A stretch of DNA of 64,000 nt from Sthenelais limicola (GCA_942159475.1 OW804094.1:135580755-135644754); one strand, 5' to 3'. Counted from the stretch's first letter, positions 20,753 through 32,696 are shown. Notes: a model not told the origin generated them from the sequence alone. A program made the numbers and translations.

Positions 20753-21050
20753 GATAGGGGATATGCATGTGCCACTGCGCTTGTATGTGGGTCAGATTTT
20801 CAGAAAATGTACAATTGGCAGCCGTACACATTTAGTAAATTCTGCTAAATTAAGCTGCAATTTGGCCAATACTAGGTAAATTCCAGTATATTCGGCATTG
20901 CATTGATTCTAGCAAGCTGTTTGGTTAGGTTGAGCTGTATTTTGAACTTTATTTTCGTCTTAAATTTGGGTTATTTGAGAGGATTGGCAAAGTTGAATTG
21001 TACATTTTTTGAAAATCTGACCCATGTGACAGTGCATCCTGGGATGGAAT
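20753..21050 (-). mobile_element. F3 element, copy m, interrupted by an F1
   Basis: Left end ATAGGGGATATGCATGTGCC up to 20788; resumes at 21024 with GACAGTGCATCCTGGGATGG, then stops. Confidence 0.8.
20789..21023 (+). mobile_element. F1 element, copy 12, nested in F3
   Basis: Ends GGGTCAGATTTTCAGAAAAT and TTTTTTGAAAATCTGACCC. ATGT stands on both sides and the F3 reading resumes after one ATGT, so the duplication is 4 bp. Confidence 0.92.
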
Positions 21051-21194
21051 ATACTTAGACAAAAATGCCCAAGGGGCAGAGCGGGAAGCTGTATCGCATA
21101 GTCCCGCGGATTTTTTTGTATCTATTTCGCCATTACTTATTAAAATGTACTCAAGTGTGGTCAAATTTATCTTGGTTGACGTCAACGTCTTTGT

Positions 21195-21252
21195 TTGCTT
21201 CATGACGCCCGTCATGGGATGTCATGACGCCTGTCATGGGACGTCATGACGC
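21195..21252 (+). repeat. 22-bp tandem/palindromic repeat
   Basis: Two and a half units of CATGACGCCYGTCATGGGAY followed by GT. Each unit contains the inverted pair CATGACG / CGTCATG. Confidence 0.85.
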
Positions 21253-22128
21253 ACTTGCTTATTTCTATGCGCTGTTTTTTACCACCCGCGAGGGACTATA
21301 TTTGCTGTAAAACTGATGAAACACTATTGGTCGAAGGTAAGGTATTGATGAGCATATAATGGAAATGTGATAGAGATAGAAATATGAATTGTGTTTTATG
21401 GGTCCCACACGTTTTTAATGTAATGAAATGCCCTTATTAGGGCTCAGGCGATAGTTGTGAAAAAAGAACATAACAACGTCATGATGAATTGATACATATA
21501 GAAGCAAACTGAATAGACGAATTGTATTGCATTGTTTAATAATATGTAAAGACATGGAGAAGAATAAGGTGCTTGTGATTTCGAATGAATTTGTTGGGTT
21601 GAAGATGAATCGGTAGAATACTAGTAAATCGTATATGCTATATAAATGTGTAATATGAAATTAGAATTGATTAGAATCTGGAAGGCAACGCAACAAGACA
21701 TCGGCAGAGTCGACATGCGTATTTGTTATGATTGTATTAAATGTTTAGAACGCATAATTATTTGAGTCTGCACTGTCATGTACGGTTATTTTCCTTTACG
21801 GTTTTGCAGTAAATTACTCTACTAAACATATTCAATTTTTCTTTAATTTTTCTTTAACTCATTTATATGCGTTAATACTATTACCGTTAGAGAACTATAT
21901 TCATTCCATATCAGCCTGAGACCCGATATGGTTGTCGTATCTGCAGCAGGACTGAGTTGAGCTCTCAGTGTTAACTCAATGGGCCATGCGTATTGACCAC
22001 ATTCAAAGGTGAAATGAAATAAAAGACTGGATGAAGTAAGGCCTGTCCTTTAAAATAAAACACCATTCAATTTCCGCTCACATGACCTTAATTTATGCCA
22101 ACCGTACTTACTTTCTCAAATAGGGGAT
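21253..22128. other. Unassigned AT-rich sequence
   Basis: No supported exon or named repeat found. Confidence 0.4.
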
Positions 22129-22560
22129 TGTCACAGTGTATCCTGGGAAGGATTCTGATGAAATCTGACGTACAAACATCTTAAATCTTAAGAAAATTGC
22201 AAGAATGTTTCCACCAAAGTCATAGCTTTTATAAATAATCTATGTATAACAGTATAACTTAAAGTGTAAATTGTCTGCATATTGTTTGTACACCTGGGGC
22301 ACGTGAAAAACCCTAGTTTGGGATTTTGCACTCCCAGTATAAATAAAGTTTAAAAAAAAAAATGTAAACCAAATGCATGATGGGAAAGATGGCGCCTTGT
22401 GTTATGGAAACATGTATAAGACATGGATACTGACATTAGAGCATTGATAAATAGTCCATGCTGAACATGGCATGTTTTCTATAGATTTTATGCTGTACCA
22501 TAAGTCCCATAATTCCATGTGAATTAAGATTCAAAATGGCGGCTATGCAAATCTTCTATT
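22129..22560 (-). mobile_element. F3 element, copy d, with an R8 insertion
   Basis: From AATAGGGGATTGTCACAGTG to GGCTATGCAAATCTTCTATT. F3 is interrupted between ATAATCTATG and AACCAAATGCATG. Confidence 0.83.
22232..22368 (+). mobile_element. R8 retroposon 3' end, copy 1
   Basis: About 135 bp: GGGGCACGTGAAAAACCCTA, then CCCAGTATAAATAAAG and a run of A. The AATAAA-plus-A tail and 5' truncation fit a LINE-type 3' end. Similar sequence lies at 52303-52437. Confidence 0.65.
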
Positions 22561-22882
22561 CTGCCTGGATATTGTTCATTTCATGTATCTTGACCGACCT
22601 CTATAATACTATAAGAAATCAAGAAGAACCCAGCAAGAAAAAGAAATTTTGACAATGAAACCTGAACTATATTTGTAAACGCTCTCTGTTGGGGTACTTC
22701 CTAGGTTACGGGCATATTGCCCTGAGTATCCCTAAATTGTTCTTATTATTGTCACACCTTGCTGCTGGTTTGAAATTAAGAAACTATTTGTTTAGGAGGA
22801 ATGTGTTACAAAGTTAGGTTTACAGTTCTCAGCACTCTGCTGCATGCTCAAAAACCCTTGTTATACGCAGTTAGCCATTATG

Positions 22883-23117
22883 GGGTCAGATCGTCAGAAA
22901 ATGCCCAATTGACCTTCACCAATCCTCTCAAATATCCCAAATTTAATAGGAAAATTTGGTTCAAAATACAGCTCAACATAACCAGACAAATTTATTTAAT
23001 GAATACAATACAGAATATACTCAGATATACCTAGTATTTATCATTTTTCACTCTAATTTAGTAGAATTTGATAGATGTGTAGAACTGTAGATTGTGCAAT
23101 TTTCTGAAAATCTGACC
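22883..23117 (-). mobile_element. F1 element, copy 13
   Basis: Ends GGGTCAGATCGTCAGAAAAT and TTTTCTGAAAATCTGACCC; flanks TATG and TATA. Confidence 0.86.
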
Positions 23118-23415
23118 CTATAAACTCAACACAAAGCTACTCGGGAGCTCCTCGTGTCTTGATCCTCTGTTTTAGGACTTGGAGCCGTGGTGTTCTCGAC
23201 TTGTTGGTGTTATTTAGTATCGTGGGTGGTCAGTTATTTTCTGGAATGCCCTAGCTAGAGGTAGATGACCAGAAAGGTCATTGACCATTCCTCCTTCTCC
23301 TTTTAGACACAAACTGATCGGAGGTGTTAGTCAGGAGAGCGGAAGGAAATGGTGACCCCTAGATCGTGTACAGAGAACTAACTATCTGTTGCTGCGACAC
23401 AATTGATTTCAGACT
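23118..23415. other. Unassigned spacer
   Basis: Nothing supported. Confidence 0.4.
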
Positions 23416-23583
23416 AATAGGTCATTTGCATGTGCACCATTTTGAATCTGAATTCACATGGATATATCGGAGTTGTATGTCAGTGTAAAAGCTATAGAAA
23501 CATGATATGTTCAGTATCCACCAAATCCACCCCAGCATGCTGCCGTAATAGACATGTGCAGGGAGACATGCAAATCCCCTATT
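23416..23583 (+). mobile_element. F3 element, copy n (internally deleted, 168 bp)
   Basis: Both ends are present (AATAGGTCATTTGCATGTGC and ACATGCAAATCCCCTATT), but the middle is missing from CATGATATGTTCAG to CAGCATGCTG. Confidence 0.82.
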
Positions 23584-23621
23584 GTCATAGTTTATGGAAG
23601 CCTGACGTCATTACACACTTA

Positions 23622-23706
23622 AGGGCCTAGTCCACTGAGCTGATTCTCATGCGATTTTGCGCCACAGAGGCCTCTTTTTGAGAATCGGCTTAGTGAACAA
23701 GGCCCT
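23622..23706. mobile_element. F4 element, copy 2 (short)
   Basis: GGGCCTAGTCCACTGAGCTG paired with CGGCTTAGTGAACAAGGCCC; the centre is reduced. Confidence 0.8.
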
Positions 23707-23801
23707 TTACCATGGAACAAGTTTTCATTATTAACTTATAAAATACGTTTCAGCCAATAAACTTATGCAACTTATTCAAATATCTAAATGTCATACTGTA
23801 T

Positions 23802-24029
23802 GGGTTGGATTTTCAGAAAATGCAAAATATACAGTTCTACACATCTCTCAAATTCTGATAAATTAAAGTGATAAATACTGAGTATATTTGAGTGTATTCT
23901 GTATTGTATTCATTCTATAAATCAGTCTGTTTGTGTTGAAATGAGTTTTGAACCTGAATTTCGTCTTAGATTTGGGTTATTTGAGAGGATGGGTGAAGGC
24001 CAATTGTACATTTTCAGGAAACTTCACCC
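23802..24029 (+). mobile_element. F1 element, copy 14
   Basis: GGGTTGGATTTTCAGAAAAT to TTTTCAGGAAACTTCACCC; flanks GTAT and GTAC. Confidence 0.82.
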
Positions 24030-24234
24030 GTACATGTGTATTTTAGCCATTTCTGAAACTGTCATACTGTCCAAAAGACCCCACGCGCCATTCTGTCTCC
24101 AATATCTCTATAATGACTATGTATGTGTGTTTTTATCTTTTCATTGAATGTCATACAAAGATAATTTTACGGAGCAATGCATCACAACAATGACTTGCTG
24201 ATCCAGTTTGTTGGCCTCTAATCTGGGCTGCAAA

Positions 24235-24451
24235 AGGTCAGATTTTCAGAAAATGTACAATTCAACTTTGCCAATCTTCTCCAATAACCCAAATTTCAGA
24301 CGAAAATAAAGTTCAAAATACAGTTCAACCTAACCAAACAGATTGCTAGAATCAATGCAATGTCGAATATACTCGAATTTACCTAGTATTGACCAAATTG
24401 CAGCCTAAATTTGTACAGCGGCCAATTGTACATTTTCTGAAAATCTGACCC
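24235..24451 (-). mobile_element. F1 element, copy 15
   Basis: Left end AGGTCAGATTTTCAGAAAAT, right end ATTTTCTGAAAATCTGACCC, with a small deletion before the right end. Confidence 0.85.
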
Positions 24452-24509
24452 ACAAGCAATAATGTCGACAGGGGATGATGCATCATAAAGGTTGTCTATT
24501 GCATATTTA

Positions 24510-24911
24510 TGACGTGTTTCAAGAAAATGAGAGTCATAAGTCGCAAAATTTATCAAAATGTTTTTTCACAAGATCTCCTTATTGAAATCTTCTGATTGTT
24601 AGAGGGTTTAGCACTCATAGTCATATGAATTCAAGTAACAAATTTCGGGACATTGTATTAAATATATCCCTGCGTTTTGAAGACATTCGTATGGAGTATA
24701 TTCAGTTATTTTACTGGTAATTACCCGTCCAGAAATATTGCAAACTTTTTTTCAAGAATAAAAATATACAAACTTAAAATATAGAAATACTTATTAAACA
24801 TCCTAGTATTTACATTCATTGGAATCAGTTTGACCTCATCTTTTCAAAAATGGTGATCTCTCAAAATCAAAATTTTCCGACTTATGGCTCATTTTCCTAA
24901 AACGGATCACA
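24510..24911 (-). mobile_element. F2 element, copy E
   Basis: TGACGTGTTTCAAGAAAATG to TTTTCCTAAAACGGATCACA. Confidence 0.83.
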
Positions 24912-26459
24912 TTCTTCCCACTTTGAGGGATTTTGTGTGCAAAAACACAGCAAATCCAACTCTGTATAAACACAACATCAATTTTATTCAAGGCAATTAT
25001 CTTGAAGATGTTGCAGAAAAGTTAATGAATTGTTTTGGAAAGATCAGGTTCCCTTTCAAGGGGTGGATCCAAGACAAACAAGCTGGGGACATTTCTCAGA
25101 TTTAAATGTTTGGTCAAGTTGACCAGAAATTCTGTTCTAACTTTTTCAGTATTTGATGCATGGAATTGCAGATTCGAATATTCTAATGTTGTTTGTGGAA
25201 AAGATTATATTTCTTCATTTTTTCATATATTTTTTCCATTTTACTCAAAAATTTCTATACCTTTTCTCATTTAGCTTTTTCTCACTGGTAATTCGGTTTA
25301 AAATGATACATAAAATCATTAGTAAGGGCTTTAACATCCCCAACAGTAGCTCACACTTTGTTAATCTATTCTTTATTCTGCCCAGATCCAGAAGAAATAA
25401 AAAAACACTAGATGTCTCCCATCTAAGACAGGTAGTAATTCTCAGCATGTAGTTTATATTCAATTACTCCATCCCTTCTCCTGCACTTTTTCACTCCCAC
25501 CTTTATAATTCACCTCCTCACTCCACTCAGTGTCCCTCCCCCATCTACACCAACCCAGCCAAGAGAGAAAAACAGGACACTGATAGCGCGAAAACACTTC
25601 GATCCTGAAGGATCTAATGGCTTTAGTCCACTTTTGTTGGGCTGTTACTATCATTAACAACAATTTAGAAATGATTTCGAATCAAAATGAACCAGTGGAA
25701 AGCCATGATCTTGCCGTTTTGAGCAGTAAATATTGTTTTGTATTTTCGTTGATGTAAGCAGTCGGCCATTCTATGCCATTCTAACCATCCCTGCCAGCCC
25801 AACAAACGGGGACAAATATGGGACATTGCATCGTCCTGCTATGTCATGAAGGCCAGCTGAAATGGGTCGAAGTGGGTCGAAGCATGTCTGATTTTCCCAA
25901 TGGAATAGCATTTTAATCGCTTCAAAATCACTTCCTTGAAAAAAATATTTTTGGGAAAAAATATCCAGGTAACCTCACTTGAGATCTATGTAAGCCATCC
26001 CCCAAAGTTAGAGCCCTGTACATACAGTAAGTAAAAAGCCTTTTAACACTTTGCTATGTCGTACCAGGGAGGTATACAAGGAAGTAGCAACAACTCATTG
26101 ACTAAACCAAAATATCCGCAACTGGGACTTAATTTAGCCACTGCAGGCCAGGTGACACTGCCGTATTGTTGTCAGCAATAGTACCACATATAGCCCAGGT
26201 AGTTTGATTGTCCCTTACCAGGGAAGAGCATACTAGTGATGCACTTATAAATAGTTGGCACTAGTAGTAGTGGCATTACTTTCAACTATATTTTTGTTAG
26301 TGCACGTTCAATGACAATATTATGATTTACACTGTCATACATGCATGTGTCTTATGTCTGTATGCATTGAAAAGTATCATAAAATAGTAGGTCCAGATTT
26401 TATGGTGAGGGGGGGGCAACTCCACCCCCAATATGAAAACAGGTTTGTACTCTGCTATA
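24912..26459. other. 1.5 kb without a supported gene or named repeat
   Basis: Several open frames of 67-99 codons on both strands (25035-25663) lack coding composition or splice context. A G-run (GAGGGGGGGGC) lies near 26407. Within the intron of the minus-strand gene. Confidence 0.4.
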
Positions 26460-26824
26460 TGTGATGTGCCACAGACAATTGAGTCACAAGTCGCAGAAAT
26501 ACGGATTTTGAGATATGATCATATTTGAAAAGATGAGATCAAGCCGATTCCAATGATAATAAACATTAAGGACATCTAAAAAGTTTTCTATATTCTATGT
26601 TTGATAATGTATGTTTGTAACAGATTTTTCAATATTTCTGGGTGGGCAATTACTAGTAAAGTAATTAAATGTATAGGATGACGTACACTTACGTACATTA
26701 ATACGACTGAAAGCAGTAAACTCTTAAAGAATTAGATACTTCCTACAAAGAAATCCTGTCAAAAAATCACGTTGGAAAATATTATTTTTCGACTTGTGAC
26801 TCATTTCCCTGGAAGACATCAAAT
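26460..26824 (+). mobile_element. F2 element, copy F
   Basis: TGTGATGTGCCACAGACAAT at the left; right end diverged (TCATTTCCCTGGAAGACATC). Confidence 0.78.
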
Positions 26825-26908
26825 TATGGTTTAAAAACACAATATGTGTGAGTAGTATACGGAAAAAGGAATTCAGCGCAGATCCCGTTGTACCGCGACT
26901 TTGCTACA

Positions 26909-27143
26909 GGGTCAAGTCTTCAGAAAATGTACATTTAGCCTTAACCAATCCTCTCATATAACCCAAATTTAAGACGAAAATCTAGTTAAAAACACAGTTC
27001 AACATAACCAGACAGATTTATTGAATGAATGCCATACACAATACACTCAGATATACTCAGTATTTATCAATTTTCAATCTAATTTAGCAGAATTTGAGAG
27101 ATGTGTAGAACTGTAGATTGTGAATTTTCTGATAATCTGACCC
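26909..27143 (-). mobile_element. F1 element, copy 16
   Basis: GGGTCAAGTCTTCAGAAAAT to TTTTCTGATAATCTGACCC, with TACA on both sides. A non-TA duplication such as this excludes a TA-specific transposase. Confidence 0.88.
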
Positions 27144-27285
27144 TACAATGCTAAAAGTTTCATCAGGCCAGGGAAAGATGGACATAAAAGCCAGGTGTGT
27201 GAAACGCACTAGAGAAGATCACGCGTCTCAGTGCACCCTGGCAAATGGACTAATGTGTGAACATGGGCTGACCTAGAAGGCACCC

Positions 27286-28048
27286 AATAGGGCATTTGCA
27301 TAGCCGCCATTTTGAATCTAGATTCGCATGGAATTATGGGACTAATGGTACAGTATAAAATCTGAAGAAAACATGCCATGTTCAGCATGGAATATCTATC
27401 CTTAATCTAGAAAACATAGTATACATAATATTAGAGAACATGCCATTATGCCATGTTGATATATTGTCAGGTAGAACGGTGGTACAGTCTAGGCCCAAAC
27501 TACTCTACTTTGTTTGTATGTACCCATGTATATTAGTATATTCTTGCCTACATACCTATGTTCATAGATAGGTAGGTACTGACAGTACCGATGAGATACC
27601 GGCGATCTCAGCACATTGTATTATATTATGTCATATTATATCATATTACATTGTCAACTAGTATAGATCATATTCTAAATTCAGGGCTATTTGGAAGACC
27701 TGTATACTTTACAGATAATACTCCTTTTTCCATATTTTATTTCATTTCAATTTCTAGTCTGTACTATGTATTACACTTTGTAAACGTTTATGGAAATAAA
27801 AATCTATTATTATTATTATTATTAATCTAATTCCAATATCCATGTGTTATACATGTATCCATAACATATATCTTCCCCATCATGCATTTGGTTAATATGG
27901 ATCATTTATATAAGCTGTGATATTGTTGAAAACATTCTTGCAATTTTGATAACAAATTTGCAAAATATTTGTTTGTCAGATTTCATCAGAATCCATCCCA
28001 GAATGCACTGTAAAAGACATGCGCAGTGGCACATGCAACTCCCCTATT
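27286..28048 (+). mobile_element. F3 element, copy e, with a 412-bp retroposon insert
   Basis: AATAGGGCATTTGCATAGCC at the left and ACATGCAACTCCCCTATT at the right. All F3 landmarks are present apart from the interruption. Confidence 0.85.
27410..27821 (+). mobile_element. LINE-like retroposon R9 with (ATT)n tail
   Basis: Inserted in F3 copy e and flanked by TTAATCTA on both sides (27402-27409 and 27822-27829). It ends GGAAATAAAAATCTATTATT with further ATT units, the layout of a non-LTR retroposon with a simple-repeat tail. Its 5' part (GAGAACATGCCATTATGCCA) recurs at 30095-30200. No open frame. Confidence 0.82.
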
Positions 28049-28176
28049 GAGAGCGGTATGAGGGGAAGAAGGAGGCCGGTGCAGAAGGTGTTGAACATGT
28101 GCACCTTGCACATTACTTCCCTCATCTGTGCCACTTTTTGTATAACTAAAAATGAAGGAATGGAATTCACTCAATG

Positions 28177-28549
28177 CGTCGCTTCAAAGATCGGGCGTGA
28201 ACTCTCCCTAACGGGCGAAAGGAGGTAGAAATATTGCAACCATGACATGCATCGACGATATACGCACTTCCGCCGGCCTATGCACCACTCGCCTCCTTTT
28301 GTTGATGCTTTCATGGTTGTCAACGTTTTAATTAGACATTAACCAAAGTAGCCTGTCTAGCATAATCAGAGCATGTAAATTCCAAACTCTGTAGAAATGT
28401 ATTAACTTCAACGAAAGTAGCCAGTAACTTTGTGCCATGTTGCGTACTTCTTAGCTATGGAACCGGAAGTGTATGTGCCGAAAGCACCGCTCCGGAAATA
28501 GTTTTTTTCTACCTCTTATTCAAGATAACACCTGATCTCTGAAGCGACG
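28177..28549. mobile_element. 373-bp inverted-repeat element
   Basis: CGTCGCTTCAAAGATC at the left is mirrored by GATCTCTGAAGCGACG at the right, and the arms continue through GAGGTAGAAA / TTTCTACCTC. No target duplication is clear. Seen once in this window. Confidence 0.65.
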
Positions 28550-28748
28550 TATTAAAACACCTCACAGGAGATTCGTTGTAGCATTTTTATTTAGAGACCC
28601 TAACACGTTTGCCTATAGATGTGTGGCTTCATTAGAGGGTGGTTACATTATGGTATCATGCGGGGTTGTTAGAAAATGAGCAAAGTAGCAATATATACAC
28701 CCGAGAGATAATGACGTCATAACCATGTAATTATGTATGTATGGATGG

Positions 28749-28983
28749 TTGTATAGATTTTCAGAAAATGTACAATTGGCAGCTCTACAAAATTAGTAAA
28801 TTCTGCTAAACTAGGCTGAAAAATGATGAATACCGGTATATCTGAGTATATTTGGTATCACATTGATTTAAAGTATCAGTTCTGTTATGTTAAACTGCAT
28901 TTTGAAGCATATTTTTGTCTTAATTTGGGGTTATTTGAGAGGATTGGTGAAGGCGAATTGTACATTTTCTGAAATTCCGACCC
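28749..28983 (+). mobile_element. F1 element, copy 17
   Basis: Left end degraded (TGTATAGATTTTCAGAAAAT), right end TTTTCTGAAATTCCGACCC. Confidence 0.83.
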
Positions 28984-29169
28984 ATATCATGAATGACATA
29001 TCAAGTATAGGTTACAGTACTTCCTGATTCCACACGAACACACCAAATGATAATACTTCTTTTTAAATGCCTGACTTTACGTGTTGTTGGGCCATTGCCT
29101 TTCATCACAGCAAAGCATAGAGACGCCAAGGCCAAGGCCAAGGAATAATGGATATAGATTTAGGTGTAT
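28984..29169. other. Unassigned spacer
   Basis: Nothing supported. Confidence 0.4.
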
Positions 29170-29212
29170 GGGTCAGATTGCCTGAAAATGTACAATTCCC
29201 CTCTCCCCAAGT
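29170..29212. mobile_element. F1 end fragment
   Basis: Only GGGTCAGATTGCCTGAAAAT and about 20 following bases remain before F2 sequence begins. Confidence 0.7.
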
Positions 29213-29415
29213 TGATTCATGATACAAATTCACAAATTCAAAATGTAAGTGATACTTTTGGATGGTAAATCACTAGTAAAGAAACTAAATATATTCCTTA
29301 GGACAGCTTCAGACATGCATAAATATATTTAACGCACAGTCGAAATTGGTACATATATTCATGTCACTAGCAGTGCTGAATCCTCCAAACCCTCTTGTGA
29401 TTCATTTTTCTATAG
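29213..29415 (+). mobile_element. F2 element, copy G (right half)
   Basis: Has the GGTAAATCACTAGTAAAG and CTTGTGATTCATTTTTC landmarks; the first half is missing. Confidence 0.7.
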
Positions 29416-29687
29416 GGTCAGATTGTCAGAAGATGTACAATTCAACTCCCCTAATCCTCTCAACCATCCCAAATTCAAGACAGCAATGAGGTCCAAAATA
29501 CAGTTTAACATAACCATAACAGATTGTTTGAAACTAAGCCATACCATATCTACTCAGGTTGACCTTGTATTTATCACTTTTCAACCTAAATTAGATATAG
29601 CTAGTATTTATCATTTTTCAGTCAAATTTAGCAGAATTTACTAAATGTGTAGAGCTGGCGATTGTACAATTTTTGACGATCTGACCC
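29416..29687 (-). mobile_element. F1 element, copy 18, with an internal duplication
   Basis: Ends GGGTCAGATTGTCAGAAGAT and TTTTTGACGATCTGACCC, with TATA on both sides. The segment around TAGTATTTATCA(C/T)TTTTCA is repeated, making the copy about 35 bp longer than usual. Confidence 0.86.
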
Positions 29688-29705
29688 TATATAACACATC
29701 ACATA

Positions 29706-29932
29706 TGGGTTTCCTGAAAATGTACAATTGGCCTTCCCCAACCCTCCCAAATAACCCAAATTTAAGGCGAAATTCAGGTTCAAAACACAGTTCAACACAA
29801 CCAGACTGATTTATCGAATGAATACAATACAGAATACACTCAAACTCAGTTTTTATCATTTTTCACTCTAATTTTGCAGAATTTGAGAGATGTATATAAT
29901 TGTAGATTGTACATTTTCTGAAAACCTGACCC
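29706..29932 (-). mobile_element. F1 element, copy 19
   Basis: GGGTTTCCTGAAAATGTACA to TTTTCTGAAAACCTGACCC, with ATAT on both sides. Confidence 0.86.
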
Positions 29933-30094
29933 ATATACTTGATGCTCAAGGTCACTTTTTATATCCATAGTATTCACTTAGAGGAAGGATATTATGTCTA
30001 TTGTTGAAGGGCTGAGTATATTCCCCATGACATGCCATACAAAGGGTTTGCATCACGATATTCCATGTTGTATATAAATATGATTGATGTATTT

Positions 30095-30200
30095 ATGTAT
30101 ACATATTAGAGAACATGCCATTATGCCATGTTGATATAGTGTCAGGTAGAACGGTACAGTCCAGGTCCAAACCCTCAGATCAAATAAGAATGGTATATCA
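30095..30200 (+). repeat. Fragment of retroposon R9
   Basis: Repeats the 5' part of the 27410-27821 insert (GAGAACATGCCATTATGCCA, GTCAGGTAGAACGG). Confidence 0.7.
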
Positions 30201-30438
30201 TTGATTGGACGCCTACTTCGCTAATCCGTTACCTGGTCTAAGACTAGTTGTTCTAATGGGAGTATAATGATATTTTGCGGTCTTAATGAAATCATAATGG
30301 CACTTTGCGGTTTGAGGTGAGGCCTTCCCTCAGTTTGAAGGGACTCTCTTATCTTTGGGCCTAGACTGGGATTGAATTGTTATCAAGCAACGAATTCTGA
30401 GTGAGCCTGAAACAACCACCTCCTCACATGGAGTACAT

Positions 30439-30667
30439 GGGCCAGATCGTCAGAAAATGCACAATCGGCAGCTCTACACATTTAGTAAATTCTGCTAAAT
30501 TAGGCTGTAAATTGTTAATACTAGGTAATGTACATCTGAGTACATTTGATTATTGCCTTGATTACACAGATCTATTGGGTGATGTTGAACTGTATTTTGA
30601 GTCTGATTTCTGTCGTAAATTTGGGAAATTTGTGAAGAAGAATTGTACATTCCCAAGAAACTTCACC
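30439..30667 (+). mobile_element. F1 element, copy 20
   Basis: GGGCCAGATCGTCAGAAAAT to CATTCCCAAGAAACTTCACCC; a diverged copy. Confidence 0.8.
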
Positions 30668-30730
30668 CACCTATACTATGGATTTACTACTGCCAACACA
30701 GAGCATATTGCACTCTTTGAGACTGTATGT

Positions 30731-30965
30731 GGATCAGATTTTCAGAAAATGTACAATTGGCAGCTGTACACATTTAGTAAATTCTGCTAAATTAGGCCGC
30801 AATTTGGCCAACACTAGGTAAATTCGAGTATATTTGGCATTGCATTGATTCTAGCAATCTGTTTGGTTAGGTTGAACTGTATTTTGAACTTTATTTTTGT
30901 CTGACATTCGGGCTATTTGAGGGAATTAGTGAAGGTGAATTGTACATTTTCTGAAAATCTGACCC
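30731..30965 (+). mobile_element. F1 element, copy 21
   Basis: GGATCAGATTTTCAGAAAAT to ATTTTCTGAAAATCTGACCC; the interior is close to the family average. Confidence 0.88.
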
Positions 30966-31190
30966 GTATCTACTTAGGAATACGATAAAGGACTCTTCTC
31001 ATGACAAGACGTGCATGGATATTTATTGTCATCATAGTCACTCTTATCATTATGGAGACAGCGCATCCTAATCGCAATTAGATAGAAATAAACAGCAAAG
31101 GTTAATAAATAGCAAGCATTTCCTAATAACCATCAATACTGATGAGTTCATCAGGGCTGACTATAGACGGAACTGGTGCTATAGGGGGGT

Positions 31191-31520
31191 TTACATAGCC
31201 GCCATTTTGAATCTTGATTTGCATGGAAGTATGGGACTAATGGTACAGTCTAAAATCTATGGAAAACATGTTATGTTCAGCATGGACTATTTATCAATGC
31301 TCTAATGTCAATATCCATGTGTTATACATGTATGTTTCCATGACATAAGACTTCATCTTTCCCATCATGCATTTGGTTTTTTATAGATCATTTAGACAAT
31401 CTAGGAAAAGATTCTTGCAATTTTTGATAATAATGTTGCTAAATATTTGTATGTTATATTTGAAGTGAATCTGTCCTGGCATGCACTGTAACAGACATGC
31501 GCAGTGACATAATCCCCTAT
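31191..31520 (+). mobile_element. F3 element, copy f
   Basis: From ATAGGGGGGTTTACATAGCC to GTGACATAATCCCCTAT. Its right end touches copy g, which runs the other way. Confidence 0.85.
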
Positions 31521-31866
31521 AGGGGACTTGCATGTGCCACTACGCATATCTGTCACAATGCATTCTGGGATAGATTCTGATGAAATCTGTCATACAAATA
31601 TTTGGCATCATTTTCGTCGAAAATTGCAAGAATATTTTCACCAATATCATAGCTTTCATAAATAATCTATGAAAACCAAATGTTTGATCGGAAATATGGA
31701 GGCTTGTGTTATGTTAACATGTATAATAGATGGATATTGACATTAGAGCATTGATAGATATTCCATGCTGAACATGGCATTTTTTCTTTAATTTTTTACT
31801 GTACCATTAGTCCAACAATTCCATGCGAATCAAGATTCAAAATGGCGGCTATACAAATCCCCTATT
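31519..31866 (-). mobile_element. F3 element, copy g
   Basis: Starts TATAGGGGACTTGCATGTGC and ends CTATACAAATCCCCTATT. Together with copy f it makes a 675-bp imperfect palindrome with no spacer. Confidence 0.87.
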
Positions 31867-32341
31867 GGACCAGGACCTTGGCGAGGTTACGCAGGAGAGT
31901 CATTACCATCCAAGTTAATGGTTGTTGGGGTATTTTGGAGTCTCGCTCTGATGTAATAAAAACATCGTCTTGCTGGTGATAAAGGGAAATGGCAGCTCTC
32001 GGAGCATGGGGGAGGAATAAATTGTGTAAATATATATATTAGTTTGTTGCTAATGGAACATACCACAGTACTAGGGCTGTCCTTTTAATAAGGAGGTTCC
32101 GCAAGCAAACCTAACTCAATTACGTAACCGTATCCGTATGTTTTTTCTGAATTACGTCGCATTTTTGTGTACAAAAGATAAATTTTACTTGATATGTTAC
32201 GATACGTTTTTCCCGCCATGTTTTGCAGAACATCTGTCTTCCTTTTAAGGTGATAATAACGTATGTTTGTATTTCAGAGATACGGATACGTTTACGTTTA
32301 CGTATAGGTAAGACTTGCTGAACCTCCCTAATATGCATGGC

Positions 32342-32696
32342 AATAGGGGACTTGCATAGCCGCCATTTTGAATTTTGTTTGTATGGAAGTATGGGACTAA
32401 TGGTACAGTATAAAATCTATACAAAACATGTCATGTTTAGCATGGACCATTTATCAATGTTCTAATGTCAATATCTATGTATCATACATGTTTCCATATC
32501 ACAAGCGTCCATCTTTCCCATCATGCATTTGGTTTTCATAGACCATTTATAAAAGCTGTGATATTAGTGAAAACATTCTTGCATTTTTTTATAAAAATGT
32601 TACAAAATATTAAATTTTGTATGTCAGTTTTCATCAGAATCCATCCCGTGATGCACTGTGACAGGCATGCGCAGTGGCACATGCAAGTCCCCTATT
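32342..32696 (+). mobile_element. F3 element, copy h (complete)
   Basis: AATAGGGGACTTGCATAGCC to CACATGCAAGTCCCCTATT, 355 bp, uninterrupted; a good reference copy. Confidence 0.9.

Noticed and set aside
27976..28170. Protein-like minus-strand frame (MREVMCKVHMFNTFCTG)
   Set aside because: Half of it is F3 transposon end, and no acceptor and donor pair with matching phase was found.
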